From: an uncultured Ignatzschineria sp.
Lineage (GTDB): Bacteria; Pseudomonadota; Gammaproteobacteria; Cardiobacteriales; Wohlfahrtiimonadaceae
Reading direction: 5' to 3'
Length of the DNA: 34,235 bases
Assembly (NCBI GenBank): GCA_947632245.1
Contig: CANRON010000008.1
Span: 1 to 34,235, forward strand
Shown: positions 1 through 7,115 of the stretch, in pieces
Position numbering within the stretch: the stretch's first letter is position 1
Layout: every line of letters starts with the position of its first letter
Notes under the pieces: model-generated
The model's input: the letters and a program-made list of their open reading frames with translations, nothing else
Databases searched by the model: none
Told to the model about the DNA's origin: nothing
Position numbers and translations under genes: made by a program

Positions 1-41
1 ATAGGAGAAGTTGGTTGCTTATAGGGTTGCCTCTGGGAGAT

Positions 42-73
42 ACAAAAAGCATCTTTTAAAAGATGCTTTTTGT
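42..73. terminator. Perfect palindromic terminator, probably bidirectional
   Basis: A perfect 32-bp inverted repeat has arms rich in AAAAAGCATC and GATGCTTTTT and almost no unpaired loop. T-runs flank it on both strands. It lies 25 bp beyond the stop of the leftward 92-aa membrane protein gene and can also end a rightward transcript entering from outside the window. Confidence 0.8.
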
Positions 74-98
74 GTATTATGATTAACTATATTAATTT

Positions 99-377
99 TT
101 ATTCTTTTTTAGGAATCTCTATACGAATACTTTGTCTTTCACGATCTTTCATCCGTGCTTCACGGGCTTTTTCACGAGCTTCATCGGATAGACCACTTGC
201 TCTGATAGGTACATGATCCTCATAGGGAAATATCATATTTTGAAAGATAAAAAAGCTAATGACACCAATAATAATCACGATAAGCGGAATGCCGAATCTA
301 ACCGCGGGAGTTTTGTTTCTGAGAAGATAGATTAAGCTAATAATAATGCCTATGAGTGCGACAACGACAAGAATCAT
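99..377 (-). CDS. Small hypothetical membrane protein (92 aa)
   Basis: I do not recognise a family. The protein has two hydrophobic helices, at about residues 1-20 and 28-48, joined by a short basic loop. A highly charged C-terminal tail follows, with a run of Glu, Ala, Arg and Lys (around EAREKAREARMKDRERQ) that could form a helix or short coiled coil. It is probably an inner-membrane protein with a cytoplasmic tail. The gene starts 25 bp after the TM2-domain gene on the same strand and is followed by a strong terminator, so the two are probably one operon. The ribosome site is weak, which would fit translation following the upstream gene. No function can be assigned from the sequence. Confidence 0.7.
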   Translation of the reverse strand: MILVVVALIGIIISLIYLLRNKTPAVRFGIPLIVIIIGVISFFIFQNMIFPYEDHVPIRASGLSDEAREKAREARMKDRERQSIRIEIPKKE

Positions 378-402
378 ATTGGTCCAATTGTTGTTAAGGT
401 GA

Positions 403-768
403 TTATTGAATACTTGCTAAAAATTTAGTAAGTTTCATAAAATTTTGTTTACGTGCTGATTTCATAATAATAAACCAATCCACTATTGTCCAAATACCAA
501 ATCCTCCAATTGTAACAAGTTTTAAAATACCTAAACCTATATTACCAATATAAAAACGATCAACCGCAAAAGTACCAAAGAAGAAGGAGAGGAGCAGTGC
601 TAATGTAGGGTCTTTGAGTTTTACCTTATCATTAAGTTGCATTTGCTGATCTGTAGAGAGGTTCTGAATAGACTGAGTGATAGTTGAAGCCATTTCTCTA
701 GGATACTTATCTGTATTAATCAGGGTATAGTTAGTCGCAAAACTTTGTAGTGAATGGGTATTGTCCAT
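403..768 (-). CDS. TM2 domain-containing protein (121 aa)
   Basis: The C-terminal half is a TM2 domain. Two membrane helices (about residues 56-76 and 80-101) are linked by a short turn carrying the family's DRFYIG motif, and the region starts with KDPTLALLLSFFFG. The N-terminal 50 residues are polar and probably cytoplasmic. TM2 proteins are widespread small membrane proteins without a settled bacterial function. The ATG at 768 has an AGGA ribosome site about seven bases upstream. The gene leads a two-gene leftward unit with the 92-aa membrane protein. The domain call is firm; the role is unknown. Confidence 0.85.
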   Translation of the reverse strand: MDNTHSLQSFATNYTLINTDKYPREMASTITQSIQNLSTDQQMQLNDKVKLKDPTLALLLSFFFGTFAVDRFYIGNIGLGILKLVTIGGFGIWTIVDWFIIMKSARKQNFMKLTKFLASIQ

Positions 769-1144
769 AATAATCCTGTTGATATAAAACGATTCTGCTT
801 TGAGTAAAAGCTTTTAATACTCTAACATTGTGGCAGAGAATCAGGCATTAGCAAGAATTATCCTTTTTATTTGCCTTCTAGTTATCTGTAGTAGGAAAGT
901 GCAACTTGAGGTATTCCTTGGGCAGTCTTTAAGACTAAAGAAATCATATTTTTAGTAAACTCTTCAGTGTTCCCTTCAGGATTATTATACTTGTTGTAGG
1001 ACAGTTTATAGATAACATATATTTGATTTCTTTCGATCTATAGAGTTTCGTATCAGCGACTATGTGGTTTGAGTTTTTTAGCTTATTAGACTCCTATTTT
1101 ATGAGTAATAGGATTAATTTAGTCAAAGAGAAGTCTTCTAAAGT
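769..1144. other. Intergenic region between LysR gene and TM2 gene, no gene seen
   Basis: This AT-rich stretch of 376 bp holds no ORF I can support and no RNA gene I recognise. It must contain the end of the leftward LysR transcript and the promoter of the TM2 operon, but neither is clear. A small palindrome, AGTCTTTAAGACT, lies at 924-936. A weak CCTATT/AATAGG repeat near 1092-1111 has no T-tract. Confidence 0.6.
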
Positions 1145-2005
1145 CTATTTTCCGGCTACGATCTCTTTAATTGTTTGAACCAAAGGCAACTTTTCCATCT
1201 CTTTTGAATAAATAAGATAGGACTGTGATAGTAGGTCACTATCTTTAATGCGTACCATTGTGATGTTTGGGTGGGGTTGGAATTCATGTAGACCGACATA
1301 GCTCACGCCTAACCCTGAGATACTTGCTTCTCTCGCACCTTCTCGGCTGCCTATTTCAATCATGGTACTCAAAACAATTTTTTCTCTTTGTAGGGCTTTT
1401 TCAAATATTTTTCGAGTACTTGAGCCTCTGTCACGATGAATGAGCGGCACTTTTTGAATATCGAAAAGCGTTGCTACTTTTTTCTTAGCAAGGGGGAGGT
1501 GATTCGGGACAGCTAGAACAATCGGTTGTTCCGTCATAGGTATGGAGAGGAGATCGGGGTGTTTTTCATCTGTTGCTAAGATGCCCACATCGAGTTCTCC
1601 TGATAAGACGCCTTCCATGATTATATTTGAGTTTCCAGGAATTAATTTAATATCAATCTGAGGGTATTGCGCATGAAATTTCTCAATAATTGGCATTGCC
1701 GCAGCTGGGCTTACGGCGCCAAATGAAAGTGTCCCCATCGTGAGATTACCATTAGCAATAAGCATCTTACGTGTTTTTTCCTCGAGTGAAAAAAGGATTT
1801 TTACTTGTTCAAAAAGCTGTTTGCCGACATCTGTGAGCGTGTTGTTATTGCGTTTACGAAAAAACAGAGAGACATTATATTGCTCTTCGAGTTCTTTGAC
1901 TTGAGCCGTGATCGTCGGTTGCGATATATGTAGATATTCAGCTGCCTTGGCAAAACTTCCTAATTTGGCAACGGCATAGAAAGATCGAAGTTGTGTATAG
2001 CGCAT
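1145..2005 (-). CDS. LysR-family transcriptional regulator, phosphonate-catabolism type
   Basis: A 286-aa LysR regulator. The N-terminal winged helix-turn-helix spans about residues 1-60 (FAKAAEYLHISQPTITAQVKELE), followed by a two-lobed effector-binding domain from about residue 90. It resembles the LysR subgroup found beside aminoethylphosphonate degradation genes. That placement rests on general similarity and on its position: it is divergent from an alcohol dehydrogenase gene followed by phnX. The start at 2005 has a good AGAGGA ribosome site. The 140-156 bp divergent gap presumably holds its operator. The likely inducer is 2-aminoethylphosphonate or a breakdown product, which is inferred and not visible in the sequence. 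Confidence 0.85.
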   Translation of the reverse strand: MRYTQLRSFYAVAKLGSFAKAAEYLHISQPTITAQVKELEEQYNVSLFFRKRNNNTLTDVGKQLFEQVKILFSLEEKTRKMLIANGNLTMGTLSFGAVSPAAAMPIIEKFHAQYPQIDIKLIPGNSNIIMEGVLSGELDVGILATDEKHPDLLSIPMTEQPIVLAVPNHLPLAKKKVATLFDIQKVPLIHRDRGSSTRKIFEKALQREKIVLSTMIEIGSREGAREASISGLGVSYVGLHEFQPHPNITMVRIKDSDLLSQSYLIYSKEMEKLPLVQTIKEIVAGK

Positions 2006-2161
2006 ATTAATTCCTCTGTTTTGCTGATTTAGACGCTAATAAAACAAATTTGTAGATAGCTTATTTCTATCTTCAATGATTAAAATTCGTATTTTTGCGT
2101 CATTGAGCTGTGATAATTACCGGATATTCTGTGTCCATAGTTAAACTTGATGAGGGAATCA

Positions 2162-3262
2162 ATGAATATGTGGCAGTTTCAAAATCCAGTAAAAATTTTT
2201 TTTGGCAACGGTGTTCTTGATGAACTAGAAGCTATTCTACAAGATCGTTGTTACGCGATTGTGACATACAATAATTCTTATTTTCAGACGCTTGCTGAAG
2301 GTATTGCGCTTAATGTTAAGGGATGTGTCACTATTTTGAATCAGGTGCATGAAAATCCCGATTTAAGGGACCTACCTGAAATTTGTGCGGCATTTAAACC
2401 GCATCAAGATAAGGTAGAGATATTGGTTGCACTCGGCGGTGGCTCGGTGATTGATACCACAAAAGCATTAGCGGTCGCTTTTGATGATGCTTTGAGAGTA
2501 GAAAGAGTATTAAAAGCCGGCGAGAATGTGGATAAAGCACTTCCCTTTATTGCTATTCCGACAACAACAGGGACAGGGAGTGAGGTTACTTCATGGGCAA
2601 CAATTTGGGATAAAGAGCATAACTCAAAATTTTCTTTAAATGATCCAAAACTCTATGCTATAGCTGCTATTTGTGACCCATTATTAACGCTGAAATTACC
2701 GGTATCATTGACAGTACAGACAGGGTTAGATGCTCTATCTCATGCGATGGAGAGCCTTTGGAACAAGAATCGCAATGCGATCTCTTTTCAGTTTGCAAAA
2801 GCTGCGATTCACGCCATCATTGAGACATTGCCCGCGCTAACCAATATGCCTGAGTCGGTAGAATTGCGTGAGAAGATGATGCTTGCATCTTTGAATGCTG
2901 GATTTGCATTTTCCAATACTAAGACATCAATTGCACACAATATCTCATATGGTGTAACTTTGAATAAGGGCGTAGTACATGGTATTGCTTGCTCATTTAC
3001 ATTGCCGATGATTTTAAGTTCATTTGCTGAAAGTCAGTGTGATGTAGCAACAAATCTTCGTGATATTTTTGGTAAAGATCTTCAGTATGCGGCAAAAGAG
3101 TTATCGGCATGGCTAGAGGCATTAGGGGTTAAAACATCTCCCGAGGATTATGGTTACGATAATGATGCTTGGAATCAGCTTGTGATCGACGCTTTGGACG
3201 GAGAGCGGGGTAAAAACTTCTCTGGAAATATCGATCAATTAATTGCAGCTTTTATATTTTAA
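2162..3262 (+). CDS. Iron-containing alcohol dehydrogenase, probably acting on phosphonoacetaldehyde
   Basis: A group III metal-dependent alcohol dehydrogenase of 366 aa. The nucleotide-binding GGGS motif is at residues 92-95, followed by PTTTGTGSE at 133-141. The four metal ligands can be placed at D190, H194, H259 and H273. I chose the ATG at 2162 because GAGGG lies six bases upstream; the track start at 2147 is a TTG without such a site. It lies upstream of phnX and divergent from a LysR regulator. The closest family I recall is the phosphonoacetaldehyde reductase type (interconverting phosphonoacetaldehyde and 2-hydroxyethylphosphonate). Reduction of the acetaldehyde released by PhnX to ethanol is an alternative. 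Fold and metal site are certain, the substrate is inferred. Confidence 0.85.
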   Translation: MNMWQFQNPVKIFFGNGVLDELEAILQDRCYAIVTYNNSYFQTLAEGIALNVKGCVTILNQVHENPDLRDLPEICAAFKPHQDKVEILVALGGGSVIDTTKALAVAFDDALRVERVLKAGENVDKALPFIAIPTTTGTGSEVTSWATIWDKEHNSKFSLNDPKLYAIAAICDPLLTLKLPVSLTVQTGLDALSHAMESLWNKNRNAISFQFAKAAIHAIIETLPALTNMPESVELREKMMLASLNAGFAFSNTKTSIAHNISYGVTLNKGVVHGIACSFTLPMILSSFAESQCDVATNLRDIFGKDLQYAAKELSAWLEALGVKTSPEDYGYDNDAWNQLVIDALDGERGKNFSGNIDQLIAAFIF

Positions 3263-3296
3263 TTTTTCACAGATAAAATCTATATTAGACCGCATT

Positions 3297-3318
3297 CAAT
3301 AGCCCCTTAAGGGTATTG
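3297..3318 (+). repeat. Imperfect hairpin after the alcohol dehydrogenase gene
   Basis: CAATA and TATTG arms enclose a CCC-TTAA-GGG core with one bulged base, 35 bp past the dehydrogenase stop. There is no T-tract, so it is not a standard terminator. It may be an mRNA-stabilising hairpin or a protein site. Confidence 0.35.
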
Positions 3319-3405
3319 AAGGGACGGATAGAATTTAGCAATAAATGTCGTAAACTTGTCATAATCGTCGAGTATAGTTTACGTCAATAGTTTTAACGAT
3401 AAATT

Positions 3406-3431
3406 GAGAGTGTTTTATATATAGCACTCTC
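3406..3431 (+). promoter_or_regulatory. Inverted repeat in the phnX leader
   Basis: GAGAGTG and CACTCTC form perfect 7-bp arms around a 12-bp AT-rich spacer, ending 29 bp before the phnX start. No T-tract follows, so an operator or a leader-RNA hairpin is more likely than a terminator. The arms point outward relative to the HrcA CIRCE element, which it does not match. Confidence 0.4.
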
Positions 3432-3460
3432 TTACAGATTGATAAGAATAGGGATGAGAG

Positions 3461-4270
3461 ATGAAAAAAGTAGAAGCGGTTATTTTTGATTGGGCGGGAA
3501 CAGTTGTTGATTTTGGTTCATTTGCACCGACACAAATTTTTGTTGATGCATTTAAGAGTGCCTTTAATTTCGATATTACGCTTGCAGAATCACGTGGGCC
3601 GATGGGAATGGGGAAGATAGACCATATTCGTACACTCCTGAACGATCCAATTATTAAAGCGCGATGGGCTGCGCAGTTTGGCCAAGAGCCATCAGAACAA
3701 GAAGCACAAGAAATCTATGAAACATTTATGCCACTTCAAATTGAAGCCGTTGTTAATTTTGCAGAACCATTAGAGGGTGTTTTAGATGTCGTTGCTGAGC
3801 TTAGAGAGCAAGGGATTAAGATTGGTTCTTGCTCAGGTTACCCAACGCCCGTAATGGCTGCGCTTGTACCTGCCGCGGAAGGTTTTGGTTATAAGCCAGA
3901 CTGTGTGGTTGCAAGTGATGAGATTAAAGCAGGATCGCGCCCAGGTCCTTGGATGGCACTTAAGAATGTGATTGAGCTTGGCGTGATGGATGTTGCAAAC
4001 TGCGTGAAGGTTGATGATGCGGTTGCAGGAATGCATGAAGGGATTAATGCTGGAATGTGGGCAGTAGGGATCTCTGTTTCAGGCAATGAGTTTGGTGCAA
4101 CATATGATGAATACAAAGCAATGACTCAAGCAGAAATCGATGAGCGCAAAAAAGCGGCGGTAGAAAAGCTTTCAAATGCCGGTGCACATTATGTGATTGA
4201 TACTGTTGCAGATCTGCCTGCCGTGATTGACGACATTGAACGACGCTTAAATGCTGGAGAGCGCCCATAA
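3461..4270 (+). CDS. phnX: Phosphonoacetaldehyde hydrolase PhnX
   Basis: PhnX is a HAD-superfamily enzyme that splits phosphonoacetaldehyde into acetaldehyde and phosphate, in the cytoplasm. The 269-aa protein has the expected length. The nucleophile motif FDWAGT places the catalytic Asp at residue 10, and the Schiff-base Lys is at residue 52 in PMGMGKIDH. The late acidic motif reads KVDDAVAGMHEG, as in Pseudomonas-type PhnX, in place of the Bacillus form KVGDTVSD. The start has an AGGG ribosome site. It is the last gene of the LysR-dehydrogenase-phnX cluster, 198 bp after the dehydrogenase, and is followed by a strong terminator. The usual partner PhnW, the 2-AEP transaminase, is absent from the window. 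Confidence 0.96.
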   Translation: MKKVEAVIFDWAGTVVDFGSFAPTQIFVDAFKSAFNFDITLAESRGPMGMGKIDHIRTLLNDPIIKARWAAQFGQEPSEQEAQEIYETFMPLQIEAVVNFAEPLEGVLDVVAELREQGIKIGSCSGYPTPVMAALVPAAEGFGYKPDCVVASDEIKAGSRPGPWMALKNVIELGVMDVANCVKVDDAVAGMHEGINAGMWAVGISVSGNEFGATYDEYKAMTQAEIDERKKAAVEKLSNAGAHYVIDTVADLPAVIDDIERRLNAGERP

Positions 4271-4304
4271 ATAATCGTATTCTTATACTGATTGAAAGTT
4301 ATAG

Positions 4305-4335
4305 CCTGAAACATCTGTTTGTTTCAGGTTTTTTT
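4305..4335 (+). terminator. Rho-independent terminator after phnX
   Basis: CCTGAAAC and GTTTCAGG form a perfect 8-bp stem with an 8-base loop, followed directly by seven T residues. It lies 34 bp past the phnX stop and separates the phosphonate module from the defence genes. Confidence 0.9.
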
Positions 4336-4439
4336 ATTAGCAGGTAGGGGGGTAAATCATTCAGGAAGATGTTTTAACGTAAGATCGGATTATTCATAAG
4401 TATGATGTGATGAATTTTACTGAGGAGGAGATAATAATA

Positions 4440-4529
4440 TTGAAATCTTTAGAGAAAGTCCGAAATAGGGTTGATTTATGCTATCTTGGAGAGATGAAAA
4501 AGATTATTGCAAGGGGATATTATGAGTGA
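4440..4529 (+). CDS. Possible 29-codon leader ORF upstream of ptuA
   Basis: The strongest ribosome site in this region, GAGGAGGAG at 4422-4430, lies nine bases before a TTG codon. This opens a 29-codon reading frame (LKSLEKVRN...IIARGYYE, the first codon being read as Met). Its TGA stop overlaps the ptuA start within TATGAGTGA, so the two frames overlap by eight bases. That arrangement would suit translational coupling. The peptide is basic and matches nothing I know. The TTG start and short length make it uncertain; the purine-rich stretch could be fortuitous. Confidence 0.35.
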   Translation: MKSLEKVRNRVDLCYLGEMKKIIARGYYE

Positions 4530-6204
4530 GAAAGATTGTTTGGGGTCAACTTCACGATTGGTGGAAGTTGATCAAGAGCATTCGCTGTTAAAGAACTATA
4601 GTGCAGCGAAAAATTATCTTTTGAACATAGATGCCCGCGAACGAGAGAGCTTCATTCAAGATATGCAGTTTCAAACTGCAAAAGCTGCTTTTGCACGTTG
4701 TGAATTGATTCTTAATCATGCAAGCTTTAAAGTCCGGAGCATAAAGGTTAAAAACCTAAGGCGTTTAAATGAATTATCGCTGACTTTTGATGATCGTTTA
4801 ACCGTACTCATAGGGGAAAATGCTACCGGAAAAACAACAATTTGTGAGAGCTTGACGAAAGCATTAACTTGGGTCTTAAGTGCTATTAATCGTGAAGAAC
4901 TCAATGGTGTTGATATATCGGATGATGATATATCAACCGGCAAAAATAATGCCAGCATTGCTGTGGAGATGGAATTAGATCCTCATAACAAGATTCATTT
5001 TTCATTAGAAAAGAGTTTACAAGATGGTGCGGTTGCGAAGAAGTCGAACTTCTTAGAATTAGAAGCTTATGCCCGAGTGATTCGAGATTGTATTACCGTC
5101 AATGGCTGCGAGGTCACGTTGCCATTATTTATATTTTATAGCGTCAATAGACCCAATTTTATTCGAGGTGCCCGGAAAATCCACTTAAATAGGGCAAGTG
5201 CCTATGATCATGCGCTAGAAGATAAGGTGAGAATCTCGGACATGATTGAGTGGTTTGTGACGCTTGAGAATTTATCATTGCAGGATTCAGACTCAGAATT
5301 ACGAGACCTCAGACAATTCAAAGCACTCTTAGAAGAGACGCTACAGGATTTTTTAAGCAAAGAGAGAGATGCTGATGTTATGAAGCGCGCACTCTTAGAA
5401 GATGCCTTAAGTGGCATTCGAACCAAAATTAAAGATACTGATGAGAAAATAGATGCGCTTTTAAGTCGTCCTGTAAATGCCGCAGAAAAGCTGAAAGAGA
5501 TCGTGAATGAAGTCGTACAAGATTTAATTCCAAATGCGACGGCTATTTTTGTAGATCGTTCAACGGGGAAAGATAGGGTGGTTCTCTCTATCTATGATGA
5601 ACTGCATGATATTCAGTATCTATCGCATGGACAGAGATCCGTGTTATTTATGGTCGCGGACCTTATTTCGCGGCTCGCGATTTTAAATCCCCATTTAGAA
5701 GATCCTCGAATTAGCCCAGGAGTAATTATTATTGATGAGATAGAGCTGCATCTTCATCCTACTTGGCAACAAACCGTCATTGATTCTCTTCTGAAAATTT
5801 TCCCAAATATGCAATTTGTAATTACGACGCATAGTCCACAGGTAATTTCGACTGTTCATAAAGATCAGATTCGCTTCTTAAAGAATGATTTTGAAACGAA
5901 TAAGATCAAAGTACATTCTCCTAGCTTTCAAACGCGAGGACTTTCGGCAGATAATATCTTATTAAGAATACTGAACATTTCAGATACGCCAGATGTCATG
6001 GAGTATCAGCAGTACCAACAATTTGAAAAAATGATAGAAAATGGACTTGATGATACGCCGGAAGGTATCGCTCTGTATGAATTATTAGAGCGGCACTTTG
6101 GAAAGGGGAGTCTTGAAATGGAGAAAATTCGTCATCAGCAAAAATTACAAGCGTTAAAGTCCCGGATTCGTAATCGAAAACTCGCACGAGAGAAGGTTGA
6201 TTAG
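4522..6204 (+). CDS. ptuA: Septu-type defence ATPase (PtuA-like)
   Basis: An SMC/ABC-like AAA ATPase of 560 aa. The Walker A motif GENATGKTT is at residues 98-106, the LSHGQ signature at 367-371, Walker B IIIDEIELH at 402-410 and the H-loop THSPQ at 436-440. A charged central region, about 230-335, separates the two halves of the ATPase. I start at the ATG at 4522, which has AGGGG six bases upstream; the track start at 4507 is a TTG. An HNH nuclease gene follows after 11 bp, the standard PtuA-PtuB layout of the Septu anti-phage system, also used as the effector pair of retron Ec78. No reverse transcriptase is present, so this is a stand-alone Septu. The ATPase likely controls the partner nuclease and may sense nucleotides. 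Confidence 0.88.
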   Translation: MSEKDCLGSTSRLVEVDQEHSLLKNYSAAKNYLLNIDARERESFIQDMQFQTAKAAFARCELILNHASFKVRSIKVKNLRRLNELSLTFDDRLTVLIGENATGKTTICESLTKALTWVLSAINREELNGVDISDDDISTGKNNASIAVEMELDPHNKIHFSLEKSLQDGAVAKKSNFLELEAYARVIRDCITVNGCEVTLPLFIFYSVNRPNFIRGARKIHLNRASAYDHALEDKVRISDMIEWFVTLENLSLQDSDSELRDLRQFKALLEETLQDFLSKERDADVMKRALLEDALSGIRTKIKDTDEKIDALLSRPVNAAEKLKEIVNEVVQDLIPNATAIFVDRSTGKDRVVLSIYDELHDIQYLSHGQRSVLFMVADLISRLAILNPHLEDPRISPGVIIIDEIELHLHPTWQQTVIDSLLKIFPNMQFVITTHSPQVISTVHKDQIRFLKNDFETNKIKVHSPSFQTRGLSADNILLRILNISDTPDVMEYQQYQQFEKMIENGLDDTPEGIALYELLERHFGKGSLEMEKIRHQQKLQALKSRIRNRKLAREKVD

Positions 6205-6215
6205 GAGAGCGAGCA

Positions 6216-6902
6216 ATGAGAAAACTGAAAAGACCGAAAGATGCCCCTAAGTGTTTGGTGCGAGCGCAGGAAAATGGTGCAACAAACTGGCAACGCTTGC
6301 GCGGGGGGGATCGTCGTGAAATCTGGTCAAAGCTCAATGAGATGCAGTTTATGATTTGTGCTTATTGTGAGAGCACTTTTACGAAAGACGATAGTCATAT
6401 TGAGCACCTTTATCCAAGGTCAAAGTATGAGGGCTTAACTTTTGAATGGAAGAACTTATTTGGTTCTTGTAATAATGAATTTACGTGCGGGATTTTTAAG
6501 GATAGTGCCCGTAATCCGCATCAAGTTAACCATGAACTATTAATCAAGCCTGATCAAGATGATCCAAGAGAGTATTTCCATTTTTATAAAAATGGGCGTA
6601 TCTCCGCAAAGTCTGGGTTAACGGAGAAACAATATCTTCGTGCGAAAGAGACGATTAAAGCTTTTAATCTTAATAATACAACGCTTACAAGTTTGCGCAG
6701 ACGGCATCTAGAACCGCTGTATCAACTAGAAGAAGATTTTATTATCTGGAGTGATATCTGCGAGGATGACCCTGAGCTGCTCGATGAGCTCGCATATGAG
6801 ATCAGGTTGCTGATGGCTGAGCAAGAGGATACTGCGTACCAATCTGTAAAGCAGCACTATATTCGGAATCATTTGGATCTATTAGGTGTGTTAAAAGCAT
6901 AG
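6216..6902 (+). CDS. ptuB: Septu-type HNH endonuclease (PtuB-like)
   Basis: An HNH nuclease of 228 aa in the family found beside PtuA ATPases. A zinc-ribbon-like CAYC pair is at C48 and C51. The catalytic core SHIEHLYPRSKYEG has His61 and His64, followed by N80 and L81 and further cysteines at C85 and C91. All the core HNH residues are intact, so an active nuclease is expected. The C-terminal half is helical and charged, without a recognised domain. The start has AGGAG eight bases upstream, and the gene begins 11 bp after ptuA, so the two are surely co-transcribed. In known Septu systems the nuclease degrades nucleic acid once the ATPase is triggered by infection. Confidence 0.87.
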   Translation: MRKLKRPKDAPKCLVRAQENGATNWQRLRGGDRREIWSKLNEMQFMICAYCESTFTKDDSHIEHLYPRSKYEGLTFEWKNLFGSCNNEFTCGIFKDSARNPHQVNHELLIKPDQDDPREYFHFYKNGRISAKSGLTEKQYLRAKETIKAFNLNNTTLTSLRRRHLEPLYQLEEDFIIWSDICEDDPELLDELAYEIRLLMAEQEDTAYQSVKQHYIRNHLDLLGVLKA

Positions 6903-7054
6903 TAAATGAAATACTAGGGCTTTTTGTTCTGCTCTTGAAAATAAATCGCCGACTCTACCCCTTCAAATAAAGTTAGATTAAAATACCCGATGATATTCTT
7001 ATCGGACATTTTTGTCGTGAGGATTGCAATGTGTCGGATATTGATGATATTAAA

Positions 7055-7083
7055 AAGGGATACATCTGATAGATGTATCCCTT
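7055..7083 (-). terminator. gyrA terminator
   Basis: AAGGGATACATCT and its exact complement form a 13-bp stem with a three-base loop. On the minus strand a T-run follows. It lies about 33 bp beyond the gyrA stop. Confidence 0.9.
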
Positions 7084-7115
7084 GGGGGATTGGTATCATA
7101 CTTTATGACAGCGGA

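Noticed and set aside
3406-3431. CIRCE-like element before phnX
   Set aside because: The arms GAGAGTG/CACTCTC have the opposite orientation to the CIRCE repeat, lack its TTAGCACTC arm, and are not at a chaperone gene.
4336-4521. Retron msr/msd region before the PtuA-like gene
   Set aside because: Retron Ec78 uses the same effectors, but no reverse transcriptase ORF exists here and the gap shows no long paired msr/msd stem.
6914-7099. 61-aa minus-strand ORF downstream of gyrA
   Set aside because: It runs straight through the gyrA terminator stem and has no supported start. The C-terminal part (SDKNIIGYFNLTLFEG) looks somewhat protein-like, but I cannot link it to a family.
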